Shown piece after piece: positions 34,188-42,302 of a DNA stretch of 64,000 bases. The notes below the pieces were generated by a model. It ran no database searches. It was not told where the DNA came from and was given only the letters and a program-made list of their open reading frames with translations. Every line of letters starts with the position of its first letter. Positions within the stretch are counted from its first letter, which is position 1. The stretch comes from Mucilaginibacter psychrotolerans (GTDB taxonomy: Bacteria; Bacteroidota; Bacteroidia; Sphingobacteriales; Sphingobacteriaceae). Where the stretch lies: NCBI RefSeq assembly GCF_004519315.1, contig NZ_SOZE01000018.1:1-64000 (forward strand), in the 5' to 3' direction. The position numbers and the translations under genes are program-made.

Positions 34188-35500
34188 TAGTCTATTTTTG
34201 AAACCTGTACATCCTTCTGTGCCAGTTGTTCCGGCTCGAATTTACGGATAATGAGCCTGCTGCCGCCGTTGTTGTTCATGTAGCTGGCCACCCAGTTGAT
34301 GAATACGATAACCCTGTTACGGCCGCCCATTAATGATATCAGGTGGATGAACATCCACACCAGCCAGGCAAAAAATCCCTGGAAACGTATTTTGCCCAAA
34401 TCGGCAATCGCTTTATTCCGGCCAATGGTAGCCAGCGAACCTTTATCGAAATACTTGAAAGGCTCGGGCTGCTCGCCGCGGACCAGGCGATTGATGTTTT
34501 TGCCGGTAAGCTGGCCCATTTGTATGGCCACCTGTGCCACGCCCGGATGTCCTTTTGGCGTATCGTCGGTAATCATGGCAGCCACATCGCCAATAGCGAA
34601 GATATTGCTGCTGCCTACCATGCGGCAAATGTTATCTACTTTGATGCGGTTGCCGCGTTCTATAGCTTCCTTGTTCACACCGCCCGGCACTACGCCCGCC
34701 ACCCCTGCACTCCAGATCACATTTTTGGTGCGGATGCTTTTGCCGCCTTCGAATTTTATCTCGTTGCCGTCGTAGCTTTCTACCTTTACATTGAGCAACA
34801 CCTCAACGCCCATTTTGGTGAGGAAGCCTTCGGCAGCTTTAGAGCCTTGATCTGAGAAGGGGCCAAGCACCTTCGGCAGAAAATCTACCAGGTACACCTT
34901 CATCTCGTCTTTAGAAAGCTCTGGGTAATCTTTATGCAGTACGTGGTTGCGCAACTCGGCCAGCGCCCCAGCAAGCTCTACACCGGTAGGACCGGCACCC
35001 ACCAGCACGAAGGACAGGTAAGGCGCGCGCTCTTCTTTAGAGGGCTTTAAAATGGCTTCTTCCAGGTTCTGCAACACCATATAGCGCAGATTAAGCGCCT
35101 CGGGTATCGATTTCATGGGCATGGCGTACTTTTCAATATCCTTGTTGCCAAAGAAATTGGTGGTAGAGCCAGTGGCTATCACCAGGTAATCGTAGGGAAA
35201 AGGGCCGATATCGGTTTGTACGATATTCTTTTCTGTATCGATATTACTCACCTCGGCAATGCGGAACCGCAGATTTTTTTGCCCCTCGAAGTTCTTACGG
35301 AGCGAGAAACCAATCGATTCGGCCTCCAGTCCCCCTGTTGCCACCTGGTAAAGTAATGGCTGAAACGTATGGTAATTATGTTTATCCAGCAGTATAACTT
35401 CTACCGGCTTATCTGCAAGCTGTTTGGCAACCTGTATGCCGCCAAAGCCGCCGCCAATGATAACTACTGTTGGGAATTTTGAAAGATTGTTGGTATTCAT
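34187..35500 (-). CDS. Type II NADH dehydrogenase (NDH-2)
   Basis: 437 aa. The FAD-binding GGGFGG is near residue 17, VLVGAGPTGVELAG is the NADH-binding Rossmann motif near 172, and ATGSTTNFFG and GDVAAM (FAD) follow. A C-terminal amphipathic/hydrophobic segment (about 375-410, FFAWLVWMFIHLISLMGGRNRVIVFINW) anchors it to the membrane. It passes electrons from NADH to quinone without proton pumping. It forms a two-gene operon with the HMG-CoA lyase. Confidence 0.93.
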   Translation of the reverse strand: MNTNNLSKFPTVVIIGGGFGGIQVAKQLADKPVEVILLDKHNYHTFQPLLYQVATGGLEAESIGFSLRKNFEGQKNLRFRIAEVSNIDTEKNIVQTDIGPFPYDYLVIATGSTTNFFGNKDIEKYAMPMKSIPEALNLRYMVLQNLEEAILKPSKEERAPYLSFVLVGAGPTGVELAGALAELRNHVLHKDYPELSKDEMKVYLVDFLPKVLGPFSDQGSKAAEGFLTKMGVEVLLNVKVESYDGNEIKFEGGKSIRTKNVIWSAGVAGVVPGGVNKEAIERGNRIKVDNICRMVGSSNIFAIGDVAAMITDDTPKGHPGVAQVAIQMGQLTGKNINRLVRGEQPEPFKYFDKGSLATIGRNKAIADLGKIRFQGFFAWLVWMFIHLISLMGGRNRVIVFINWVASYMNNNGGSRLIIRKFEPEQLAQKDVQVSKID

Positions 35501-35751
35501 ATTGAAGTATTTAGCCCCCTCTAAATCTCCCCCGGCAGGGGAGACTTTTTTATTAAACTAAGAATTTAAATCTATCCAATTTAATCAGCCCTCTAAATCC
35601 TGCCTACCCGGCAGGCAGGCTCCCCTCCACAGGAGTCCTTTGGACCAGTAGGGGAGACTTTCTAAAGCCCCTCTCTACCGGAGAGGGGTTTGGGGTGAGG
35701 CTGCCCTCCCTTCCGGGGAGGGTTGGGTGGGGCTGCTTTTTGTTAAACAAA
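35501..35751. repeat. GC-rich intergenic hairpin cluster
   Basis: The gap between NDH-2 and secDF contains several inverted repeats: CTCCCCCGGCAGGGGAG, CCCCTCTCTACCGGAGAGGGG-like (two 9-bp arms around 35670-35690) and CCCTCCCTTCCGGGGAGGG (35703-35721). The words 'CCCCTCT', 'GGGGAGA' and 'TTTGGGGT' recur. No gene is present. This is a decayed intergenic repeat family; the matching fragment CCCCCTTCAGGGGG lies near 6643. Confidence 0.6.
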
Positions 35752-35780
35752 AAAGGCTCCAAATGTTCTTTGGAGCCTTT
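35752..35780 (-). terminator. Terminator after secDF
   Basis: AAAGGCTCCAAA (35752-35763) pairs with TTTGGAGCCTTT (35769-35780) across TGTTC, with T's following on the minus strand. Confidence 0.85.
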
Positions 35781-35802
35781 AATTATAATGTCATATTATA
35801 TA

Positions 35803-38778
35803 TTATCTGAGGTCTTTTTTTCCAAAGTCGATGATAACCGGCGTTGCTACGCAAATTGACGAGTAAGTACCGAAAAGTACCCCGATCAATAAGGCGAACG
35901 AGAAACCACGTAACACATCGCCACCGAACAGGAACAAGATGATCAGAATCAGCACCACGGTGAATGCAGTGATAATGGTACGGCTTAACGTGTTGTTGAT
36001 CGCATGGTTGATCACCTCTTTCGGATCATCGGTTTTTGCATGGTGCAAGTTTAAGAACTCGCGGATACGGTCGAACACCACCACGGTATCGTTAATAGAG
36101 TAACCGATTACGGTGAGCAGCGCCGCAATAAACGCCTGGTCGATATCTAATGAGAACGGTAATATATCTTTAAACAACGAGAAGAAAGATAATACCATCG
36201 CAGCATCGTGTGCGGTAGCAATCATCGCCCCAAGGCTAAACTGCCATTTGCGGAACCTGATCAATATATAAGCCGATATGACCAGGATGGCAATAATGAT
36301 GGTCCATTTTGCCGAAGATTTTAACTCGTTGGCAACGGTGGCTTCCACTTTTTGGTGGCTTAAAATATCTTTTGAAGTGATAGTAGTAACCGGGTTTACT
36401 TTTAAAGCATTGATCAAAGCGTTCGCTACTTTTTCGTCTGCGTCAGGTGCCGTATCGTTAATCAGGTAGTTGGTCGTGATGCTGATCTTATCGGCACCAT
36501 AGGTTTTTACCTCAGAACCAAAGCCCAATGCTTTATCCAGTTCCTGGTGAATCTCATCGGTTGTTGCTGCTTTGTTAGGGAACTGCACCAGGTAGGTACG
36601 GCCACCACCAAAGTCAACACCGTAGTTAAAGCCACGGGTTACCATAGATACCAAACCGGCAGCAATGAACAAGCCCGAGAAGATATAGAATTTGAAACGA
36701 TTCTTAACGAAACCGTAGTTAGCGTTTTTAAAGGTATGTGAACTCCATGGGTTTGAGAATTTGATATCCCAGCCTTTTTCCAGCATGAATTCAAATATCA
36801 ACCTCGAGATCAATAAAGAGCAGAACAAGGTAGTAACGATACCGATCATCAACGTAGTTGCGAAACCCTGTATTGGGCCCGAACCGAAGATGAATAAGAT
36901 GATACCTGTTAAGAAAGTACTGATGTTGGCATCAAGGATAGAAGGTAAGGCATGTTTAAAACCATCTGCAACCGCAATGCGGATAGATTTGCCTAAACCG
37001 AGTTCTTCACGCACACGTTCGTAAACCAATACGTTGGCATCAACGGCAACACCTAATATCAGGATGATACCTGCTATACCCGGCAGCGTTAATACTGCAC
37101 GTATGCTTACCAAAACACCCAGCAGGAAGAATACGTTAACCAGTACGGCTATTACCGCAACAGTACCTGCACGGTTGTAGTAGGCTATCATGAAGATGAG
37201 GATAACCACTAAACCCAGGATACATGATAATAAACCGGCGCTGATAGCTTCCTGGCCTAAAGAGGGGCCTACCACTTCGCCGCCAACAATGCGGGCAGGT
37301 GCAAGTAAACGACCAGCCTTTAAAACGTTGGCCAAATCTTTGGTATCATCTTGTGTAAAGCTGCTACCCGAGATAGAAGATACACCGCCAGAAATTTCGT
37401 TCTGCACACCTGGTGCAGAGTAAACGTTATCATCCAATACAATGGCGATAGACCTTTTGCTAACAGCTGCTGCTGCGGTGATGGTTTTCCAGGCATGGGC
37501 ACCTTGCGAGTTCATGTACATGGTAACCTCGTAGCCGCCTTTTTGCTGATCGATATCGCTTTTGGCATCGGTGATCACATCGCCCGATAATACGGCGCCG
37601 TTTTGTGCACCGGCAAGTTTAATAGCATACAGGTCAAACTGTTTTTTGTCGTTCGACTTAACACCCCAAAGCAATTTCAGGTTTGTTGGCAATTTGCTTT
37701 TAACATCAGCACTGCGCAGGTAGCTGTTTACCTTGGCGGTATCTGTTTTGTAAGCCAAACCAACAACCGGGCCCGGTACAGGTTGTATTTGCCCTTGTTG
37801 ACTTTGGTAATAAGCAGGGCTTAAAACACTGAACAATGGGTTTTGAGCAGCCAGCTGGCTTTTGCTTAAGTTAGCAGCGGTATCGGCTTTTACGCTTTTT
37901 TTCAATTTTGCCAATAAAGAGTTGGCAGAGTCTTTCGCAGACAGTGGCGCTTTGGTGCCTGTCTTTGTTTTGGCTGTATCAGCCTTTGCAGTATCGGTAG
38001 TCGCTTTGTTTTTTGCAGCCAACATGGTGTTGATGTTGCTTAACAAGCCGGCAACTTCTGTATTGTCATAAGTTTCGTAAAACTCCAGTTTGGCAGTACC
38101 CGATAAAAGCTTGTTAACACGATCCGGTTCTTTAACGCCCGGCAGTTCTATCAAAATACGGTTGGTGCTTTTTTGCAACTGGATATTTGGCTGCGTAACG
38201 CCAAACTGATCTACACGACGGTGCAATACGGTGTACGATTGCTGCACGGCGGCAGAAGCCTGGTCTTTCAGGTAAGCTTCAACCTGGCTGTTTGTTGAAT
38301 TGAACTTCACTTTGTCCTGGTTGCTGCTGTTTGCAAAAATGGCAGCCAGCTTTCCGTTGGGAGCGCGTTTTTCGTAAGCATCAACAAAAAGGGTAATGTA
38401 GTCCTTGTTGGTTTTTTCAACAACATCTTTTTCAGCATCGGCCATTGCCTGTACAAAGGCGGGGTCGGTGTTGTTGTTAGATAGAGTTTGAACCAACTCA
38501 CGCAACGAAATTTGCATGGTTACGCTCATACCGCCTTTTAAATCGAGGCCGAGGGCCAATTCTCTGTCAAGGCAGTATTGGTAGGTGTGCCCAATGAGCG
38601 GATACACCGGTTGAGTAGCCATGGAATCTAAATAGGCTGTTTCCTTTTTAGGATCGCCATTGGAATGAACCTTGGCATCGTTCTCAACTTTATGGGCCAC
38701 CCACGTAAATGAAAGCTGGTACAAGCACACAACAGCCAGCAGAATGGCGAAAAATTTAATAACCCCTTTACCTTGCAT
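35803..38778 (-). CDS. secDF: Fused SecDF protein-export membrane protein
   Basis: 991 aa. The SecD half has an N-terminal helix, a periplasmic domain with LGLDLKGGMSVTMQIS and RVDQFGVTQPNIQ, an inserted low-complexity alanine/lysine/threonine stretch (about 270-315), and five further helices with VAVDANVLVYERVREEL. The SecF half begins around 650 with GFNYGVDFGGGRTYLVQ and has SINDTVVVFDRIREFL. Fused SecDF is the normal Bacteroidota form. It uses the proton gradient to pull exported proteins through SecYEG, together with YajC. It is monocistronic with an upstream -7 box and a downstream terminator. Confidence 0.97.
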   Translation of the reverse strand: MQGKGVIKFFAILLAVVCLYQLSFTWVAHKVENDAKVHSNGDPKKETAYLDSMATQPVYPLIGHTYQYCLDRELALGLDLKGGMSVTMQISLRELVQTLSNNNTDPAFVQAMADAEKDVVEKTNKDYITLFVDAYEKRAPNGKLAAIFANSSNQDKVKFNSTNSQVEAYLKDQASAAVQQSYTVLHRRVDQFGVTQPNIQLQKSTNRILIELPGVKEPDRVNKLLSGTAKLEFYETYDNTEVAGLLSNINTMLAAKNKATTDTAKADTAKTKTGTKAPLSAKDSANSLLAKLKKSVKADTAANLSKSQLAAQNPLFSVLSPAYYQSQQGQIQPVPGPVVGLAYKTDTAKVNSYLRSADVKSKLPTNLKLLWGVKSNDKKQFDLYAIKLAGAQNGAVLSGDVITDAKSDIDQQKGGYEVTMYMNSQGAHAWKTITAAAAVSKRSIAIVLDDNVYSAPGVQNEISGGVSSISGSSFTQDDTKDLANVLKAGRLLAPARIVGGEVVGPSLGQEAISAGLLSCILGLVVILIFMIAYYNRAGTVAVIAVLVNVFFLLGVLVSIRAVLTLPGIAGIILILGVAVDANVLVYERVREELGLGKSIRIAVADGFKHALPSILDANISTFLTGIILFIFGSGPIQGFATTLMIGIVTTLFCSLLISRLIFEFMLEKGWDIKFSNPWSSHTFKNANYGFVKNRFKFYIFSGLFIAAGLVSMVTRGFNYGVDFGGGRTYLVQFPNKAATTDEIHQELDKALGFGSEVKTYGADKISITTNYLINDTAPDADEKVANALINALKVNPVTTITSKDILSHQKVEATVANELKSSAKWTIIIAILVISAYILIRFRKWQFSLGAMIATAHDAAMVLSFFSLFKDILPFSLDIDQAFIAALLTVIGYSINDTVVVFDRIREFLNLHHAKTDDPKEVINHAINNTLSRTIITAFTVVLILIILFLFGGDVLRGFSFALLIGVLFGTYSSICVATPVIIDFGKKDLR

Positions 38779-38829
38779 CGCGAATTTATATGTAATTAAT
38801 TAGTTTATAAGCTTTTTAAAAATAGACGG

Positions 38830-38837
38830 CAAATCTA
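38830..38837 (-). promoter_or_regulatory. -7 box of secDF
   Basis: The minus strand reads TAGATTTG, an exact TAnnTTTG match, about 52 bases before the ATG. Confidence 0.55.
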
Positions 38838-38892
38838 ATAAAATTTCGCAAGCATGAAATTTTTAATTGAAACAAAATAACAGCAGGTTTTG

Positions 38893-39375
38893 TTACCGGC
38901 GATCGAGCTGGATGAACGAATAAGGCAGCGGATTTTTCTCGTCGGGTGCAAAATCTTCGCGGCTTGTTTGCTGCCAATCCGCATCATCAATTTGCGGGAA
39001 GAAAGTATCTGCATCGAAAGCCTGGTGCACTATGGTGAGATAGATGCGGTTGGTGATGGGCATAGCCTGCCGGTAAATTTCAGCGCCGCCAACAATCATC
39101 ACTTCTTCTTCGGGCCCGCAAAGCGCCAGACCTTCCTCAATGGATTTCACCACCTCGCAGCCGGATATCTCGATGTCCTGACGGGTAACCACGATGTTCC
39201 TGCGCCTGGGCAGCGGCTTACCCACCGAATCGAAAGTCTTTCGCCCCATGATCACGGTACGCCCGGTAGTAACGTCGCGGAAGTGTTTAAGGTCATTTGG
39301 CAGGTGCCAAAGCAGTTGATTGTTTTTGCCGATGGCGTAATTTTCGGCAATCGCTACGATGATAGAGATGATCAT
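38893..39375 (-). CDS. folA: Dihydrofolate reductase
   Basis: 160 aa. The N-terminus MIISIIVAIAENYAIGKNNQ-LLWHLPNDLKHF, then GRTVIMGRKTFDS and the C-terminal EEVMIVGGAEIYRQAM, are DHFR motifs with the catalytic acid in PNDLKHF (D in place of E). It reduces dihydrofolate to THF and works with thymidylate synthase, encoded 1.5 kb upstream in the same direction. Its ATG overlaps the stop of the 57-aa orphan antitoxin gene (ATGA). A truncated second copy of its 5' end lies at 40201-40254, proof that this junction has been rearranged. Confidence 0.96.
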   Translation of the reverse strand: MIISIIVAIAENYAIGKNNQLLWHLPNDLKHFRDVTTGRTVIMGRKTFDSVGKPLPRRRNIVVTRQDIEISGCEVVKSIEEGLALCGPEEEVMIVGGAEIYRQAMPITNRIYLTIVHQAFDADTFFPQIDDADWQQTSREDFAPDEKNPLPYSFIQLDRR

Positions 39376-39545
39376 TCGGCAAGCCGTTTAAAAACCTCGT
39401 AGTCTTCTTTTATTGTCTCCTCAAAAAACTCACGGGGCCTGGCTCGTTCTATTTTATTTATATAATCTAAAATCTCGTGCAAGCGGTTTTCAGGTAGCTT
39501 ATCAATAGGAGCGTGTATTTCTTTCCGTAATTCGTCAGCAGTCAT
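39372..39545 (-). CDS. Orphan antitoxin, paralog of the Doc-partner antitoxin
   Basis: 57 aa. It aligns along its length with the 66-aa antitoxin at 40628-40828: both share TAEL/TADEL near the start, LPEN/IPES, a 'EILDYI/EALGYI' helix and the C-terminal KEDYEVFKRLAE versus AEDEEVFRKLAQ. The stop overlaps the folA ATG as ATGA, exactly as the 40628 gene overlaps doc, so a toxin gene was probably once in the position now taken by folA. It starts 8 bp after the RelE-like stop. It is probably translated as part of the same message as folA. Confidence 0.75.
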   Translation of the reverse strand: MTADELRKEIHAPIDKLPENRLHEILDYINKIERARPREFFEETIKEDYEVFKRLAE

Positions 39546-39553
39546 GTTCGTAT

Positions 39554-39889
39554 TTATAAATCGAAGCCTTCAGCTTTTAAGTTTTTTAAAATAGTTTTCT
39601 CGTCAATCGAGGAATGTTCGCTTTTGTCATAGATATCCGCTAAAAGCACTTGCTCATTTTTATGAATGACACAGGTTATTACACGTGCGACTCCAGATTT
39701 ACCCCTTCCCTTGCTAGTGATCTTTAATCTAATCTTAAAGAGATTATTACCGAGGGATATACCCGTATCGGGGCTATCGGTCAATTCGACGATTAAGTTT
39801 TGAATATCTTGTTTAAGGGAAGGGTATTTTTTCGCTAATGGTTTTATTTCCCGTAGAAACATGTCGCTATACAGAATCTCATAACTCAT
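39554..39889 (-). CDS. RelE/ParE-superfamily toxin
   Basis: 111 aa. The start SYEILYSDMFLREIKPLAKKYPSLKQDIQNLIVEL and LFKIRLKITSKGRGKSGVARVITCVI then VLLADIYDKSEHSSID match RelE-like toxins of the Bacteroidota type (KxGxRVI-like core). These are ribosome-dependent mRNA interferases or gyrase poisons; the subfamily is not decidable here. It overlaps the upstream antitoxin gene by 11 bp. Confidence 0.8.
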   Translation of the reverse strand: MSYEILYSDMFLREIKPLAKKYPSLKQDIQNLIVELTDSPDTGISLGNNLFKIRLKITSKGRGKSGVARVITCVIHKNEQVLLADIYDKSEHSSIDEKTILKNLKAEGFDL

Positions 39890-40100
39890 TGAACAACTCA
39901 GCTATTGGATAAGTTTTTAGTTTACCTTGTTCAAATAATTTGGCATCAGCGAGTATTTGTTTAAAACGAAGTTTCAACTCAGCTTCCTCCAGCCGTTTTT
40001 TTAATTCCTCTTGCTGCTTATTTAAAGCATCCCATTCCTTCAAGGGAACCAGAACACTCGTTTTTTCGCCTTTGGCGTTTGTTAAAAATTGCACGCTCAT
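39879..40100 (-). CDS. Antitoxin of the RelE-like toxin
   Basis: 73 aa from the ATG at 40098-40100, only 5 bases after the -7 box, so the preceding 13 in-frame codons are excluded. MSVQFLTNAKGEKTSVLVPLKEWDALNKQQEEL has the beta-strand/DNA-binding pattern of Phd/RelB-like small antitoxins, followed by a coiled-coil KKRLEEAELKLRFKQILADAK. It overlaps the toxin by 11 bp. Confidence 0.75.
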   Translation of the reverse strand: MSVQFLTNAKGEKTSVLVPLKEWDALNKQQEELKKRLEEAELKLRFKQILADAKLFEQGKLKTYPIAELFNEL

Positions 40101-40105
40101 AATAT

Positions 40106-40136
40106 CAAACTTACGCAATCCTAAATTAAACCGCAA
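40106..40136 (-). promoter_or_regulatory. Promoter of the RelE-like TA pair
   Basis: On the minus strand TTG (40134-40136), 20 bases, then TAAGTTTG (40106-40113). The ATG follows 5 bases later, predicting a leaderless mRNA. The upstream part of this promoter is a copy of the thyA 3' end. Confidence 0.7.
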
Positions 40137-40146
40137 CAATCCCTTT
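40126..40146 (-). pseudogene. Remnant copy of thyA 3' end
   Basis: Minus-strand reading gives codons for KGIVAV followed by stop, identical to the last residues of ThyA at 40854-40871. With the promoter, the two copies share about 45 bp. Confidence 0.75.
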
Positions 40147-40254
40147 TTATTGATTTATGAAATCCGGAAGCTCAACTTCTGTTCCACCAAAATTTAAATT
40201 TGTTTTGCCGATGGTGTGGTTTTCGGCAATGGCTACGACGATGGAGATTGTCAT
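40147..40254 (-). pseudogene. Truncated copy of folA 5' end
   Basis: A 35-codon frame starting at ATG 40252-40254 reads MTISIVVAIAENHTIGKTN, matching residues 1-18 of DHFR at 15 of 18 positions; the rest (40147-40200) is unrelated. The ATG overlaps the doc stop as ATGA, the same geometry by which the real folA ATG overlaps the orphan antitoxin stop. It is a decayed fragment left by cassette integration at the thyA-folA junction. Confidence 0.8.
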
Positions 40255-40631
40255 TGGACTTTTATTGAATGTGCAGCAATCCAATCTTTTATTTGATCGA
40301 AATGGATTTCGCCCATACTGGCAGCAATTGCCATGTCATATTTTTCTTTTTGAGACGCGACCATCGTTATGTTTTCAATGCGCACCGTAAGGCGAAGCAA
40401 AAGATAAGCTATTCGCTTATTTCCATCGATAAAAGGGTGGTTAATGATTAAGCTCTCGAATATCGCAGCGGCTTTATCCACAGCAGTTGGATAAAGGTCT
40501 TGCTGGTCGAATGTCATATAGGGACGTGCCAACGCTGCTTCTAAACCTGCAATATCCCTGATGCCTTTACTTCCTCCGAATTGGTCAATTAAGCCGTTGT
40601 GATAAACCTCGACTTCCTGTAAATCTATCAT
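40251..40631 (-). CDS. doc: Death-on-curing (Doc/Fic-fold) toxin
   Basis: 126 aa. The active-site loop NHPFIDGNKRIA (about residues 63-74) is the Doc/Fic motif, and the start EVEVYHNGLIDQFGGSKGIRDIAGLEAALARP is typical of the death-on-curing family. Doc toxins phosphorylate elongation factor Tu and stop translation. Its ATG overlaps the upstream antitoxin stop (ATGA). Downstream its stop overlaps the folA remnant. Confidence 0.92.
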   Translation of the reverse strand: MIDLQEVEVYHNGLIDQFGGSKGIRDIAGLEAALARPYMTFDQQDLYPTAVDKAAAIFESLIINHPFIDGNKRIAYLLLRLTVRIENITMVASQKEKYDMAIAASMGEIHFDQIKDWIAAHSIKVQ

Positions 40632-40828
40632 TGTGCAAGCTTCCTGAACACTTCTTCGTCTTCGGCAATAATTTCTTTTACATATTCAGCCCGTTTTGCT
40701 CGCTCTGCAATTTTATTGCTGATATCTTGTATGTATCCCAAAGCTTCCTGTAGTACACTCTCTGGTGCGCTTTCCGGAATTTGCTTTACAGCTTTTTCTA
40801 TCTCTTCTTTTAATTCAGCGGTACTCAT
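40628..40828 (-). CDS. Antitoxin of the Doc toxin
   Basis: 66 aa from ATG 40826-40828. It is mainly helical with an acidic C-terminus (EIIAEDEEVFRKLAQ). The -7 box ends 5 bases upstream, which excludes longer in-frame starts. It is homologous to the 57-aa orphan next to folA. It is not the classical Phd sequence, so it is a Bacteroidota-specific partner of Doc. Confidence 0.8.
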   Translation of the reverse strand: MSTAELKEEIEKAVKQIPESAPESVLQEALGYIQDISNKIAERAKRAEYVKEIIAEDEEVFRKLAQ

Positions 40829-40833
40829 AATTT

Positions 40834-40864
40834 CAAATTTACGCAATCCAGTCTTAAACCGCAA
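40834..40864 (-). promoter_or_regulatory. Promoter of the Doc TA pair, inside the thyA 3' end
   Basis: TTG (40862-40864) lies within the last thyA codons. Twenty bases later is TAAATTTG (40834-40841), and the ATG follows 5 bases further. The mRNA is predicted to be leaderless. Confidence 0.7.
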
Positions 40865-41675
40865 CAATTCCTTTGATGTGCGGATGCGGTTCGTAATTCT
40901 CCAAGGTGAAATCCTCAAACTTAAAGCCAAAAATATCTTTCACATCCGGATTGATTTTCATGGTGGGCAGGGGCTTTGGTTCACGGCTTAGTTGCAGGCG
41001 GACTTGCTCCAGATGGTTGTTATAAATGTGGGCATCGCCAAAGGTGTGGATGAAGTCGCCGTACTCCAGGTCGCATACCTGGGCCATCATCATCGTAAGC
41101 AGGGCGTAGGAAGCGATGTTGAAAGGCACGCCCAAAAATATATCGGCACTGCGCTGGTAAAGCTGGCAGGAGAGTTTTCCTTTTGTTTCGCCCTTGGCAG
41201 CATCTGCCGGCTGCACATAAAACTGGAACAGGCAATGGCAGGGTGGGAGAGCCATCTGGTTAACATCCGCCACGTTCCAGGCCGATACCATGATGCGGCG
41301 CGAATCGGGATTGTTCCTGAGGGTATTCACCACCTGGGTAATCTGGTCAATGTGGCCGCCATCTGGCGTGGGCCAGCTGCGCCATTGGTAGCCGTAAACC
41401 GGACCGAGGTTGCCATCGGCATCGGCCCACTCATCCCAAATGCGCACGCCGTTATCTTTCAGGTATTGGATATTGGTGTCTCCGCTCAAAAACCATATTA
41501 GCTCGTGGATGATGGATTTGAGGTGGAGTTTTTTGGTGGTCACCATCGGGAAGCCTTCCTGCAGGTTAAAACGCATCTGGTAGCCAAATACGCTGAGGGT
41601 GCCGGTGCCGGTACGGTCGTGCTTTTGCGCGCCGGTATCCATCACGTGCTGCATTAGGTCGAGGTATTGTTTCAT
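40854..41675 (-). CDS. thyA: Thymidylate synthase
   Basis: 273 aa. RTGTGTLSVFGYQMRFNL, YGYQWRSW and the catalytic cysteine in ALPPCHCLFQFYV (about C141) with FNIASYALL are ThyA motifs. It methylates dUMP to dTMP, producing dihydrofolate that DHFR recycles. thyA-folA adjacency is a common arrangement; here TA cassettes split it. Confidence 0.97.
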   Translation of the reverse strand: MKQYLDLMQHVMDTGAQKHDRTGTGTLSVFGYQMRFNLQEGFPMVTTKKLHLKSIIHELIWFLSGDTNIQYLKDNGVRIWDEWADADGNLGPVYGYQWRSWPTPDGGHIDQITQVVNTLRNNPDSRRIMVSAWNVADVNQMALPPCHCLFQFYVQPADAAKGETKGKLSCQLYQRSADIFLGVPFNIASYALLTMMMAQVCDLEYGDFIHTFGDAHIYNNHLEQVRLQLSREPKPLPTMKINPDVKDIFGFKFEDFTLENYEPHPHIKGIVAV

Positions 41676-41685
41676 GGTTGTTATA

Positions 41686-41757
41686 AAAGTTAGAGAGGTT
41701 AGAAAAGTTAAAGAAGTTAGAAAAGTTGGAGGAGTTAGAAATGTTAGAAAACTTCAT
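41686..41757 (-). repeat. Pyrimidine-rich tract upstream of thyA
   Basis: On the coding (minus) strand this is a series of words such as TTTCTAACTCC and TTTTCTAACCT. It ends 11 bp from the ATG and overlaps the -7-like TAACTTTT. Confidence 0.65.
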
Positions 41758-41800
41758 TAGCCGTTTTCACAAATCAACACTTCGCGTACTTTTCATTGAT

Positions 41801-42175
41801 CTACCCTTTGCTCTGGTCTAGCCTGGTTTTTAAATAAGCAATATATCCGTTTAAGAGCCGGAAACAGTTTTCGTAACTGGTCCGTAGCTCGTTTAATTTT
41901 TCGGTGGTGATAATGTTTTCGTCGTTAGCGCAAATGAGGTGGTCTAGGGTTTCGTTTAGCGAGCCGCGGGCATTTCTGCAAAATTTAAGGTTGTCGGCAT
42001 AATGGAATCGCCCATGCCCCTCTGCAATATTGGCAGTAACGGATCTGGAGCATCTTGCTAATTGGTCTATCAGTAGATACTTTTCTTCGCGCGGGAATGT
42101 CTTCAAAGTTTCGCGGATTGCAATTCGGTATAGGCGGCAATGTTTCCAAACCTCCAAATCTTCAAAACTGTTCAT
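41801..42175 (-). CDS. Four-helix-bundle protein (23S rRNA intervening-sequence type)
   Basis: 124 aa. FEDLEVWKHCRLYRIAI, FPREEKYLLIDQLARCSRSVTANIAEGHGR and FCRNARGSLNETLDHL are the conserved segments of the S23/IVP four-helix-bundle family (DxxVW, S.xANIAEG, ARGSLxEx). The family was named after proteins encoded in 23S rRNA insertions, but in Bacteroidota it is usually free-standing. The function is unknown. Confidence 0.9.
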   Translation of the reverse strand: MNSFEDLEVWKHCRLYRIAIRETLKTFPREEKYLLIDQLARCSRSVTANIAEGHGRFHYADNLKFCRNARGSLNETLDHLICANDENIITTEKLNELRTSYENCFRLLNGYIAYLKTRLDQSKG

Positions 42176-42182
42176 GCGCTAT

Positions 42183-42255
42183 CAACTTTTTTAACTTCTC
42201 CAACCTTTTTAACGTTTCCAACTATTCTGCAACAAAGAAAAATAATCTAATTTTG
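42183..42255 (+). promoter_or_regulatory. ispE upstream region: pyrimidine tract and -7 box
   Basis: 42183-42226 repeats TTTTTTAACTTCTCC-like words; TAATTTTG at 42248-42255 is an exact TAnnTTTG match. The tract is also near the divergent four-helix-bundle gene, but is pyrimidine-rich on the ispE strand. Confidence 0.5.
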
Positions 42256-42302
42256 GTATCCTACCGATGTGCAAAAATACACCGGTTGTTAATCAAATCC
42301 TG

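Noticed and set aside
34187..35500. Possible fusion of HMG-CoA lyase and NDH-2
   Set aside because: The reading frames are separate, with a one-base stop/start overlap; this is ordinary translational coupling.
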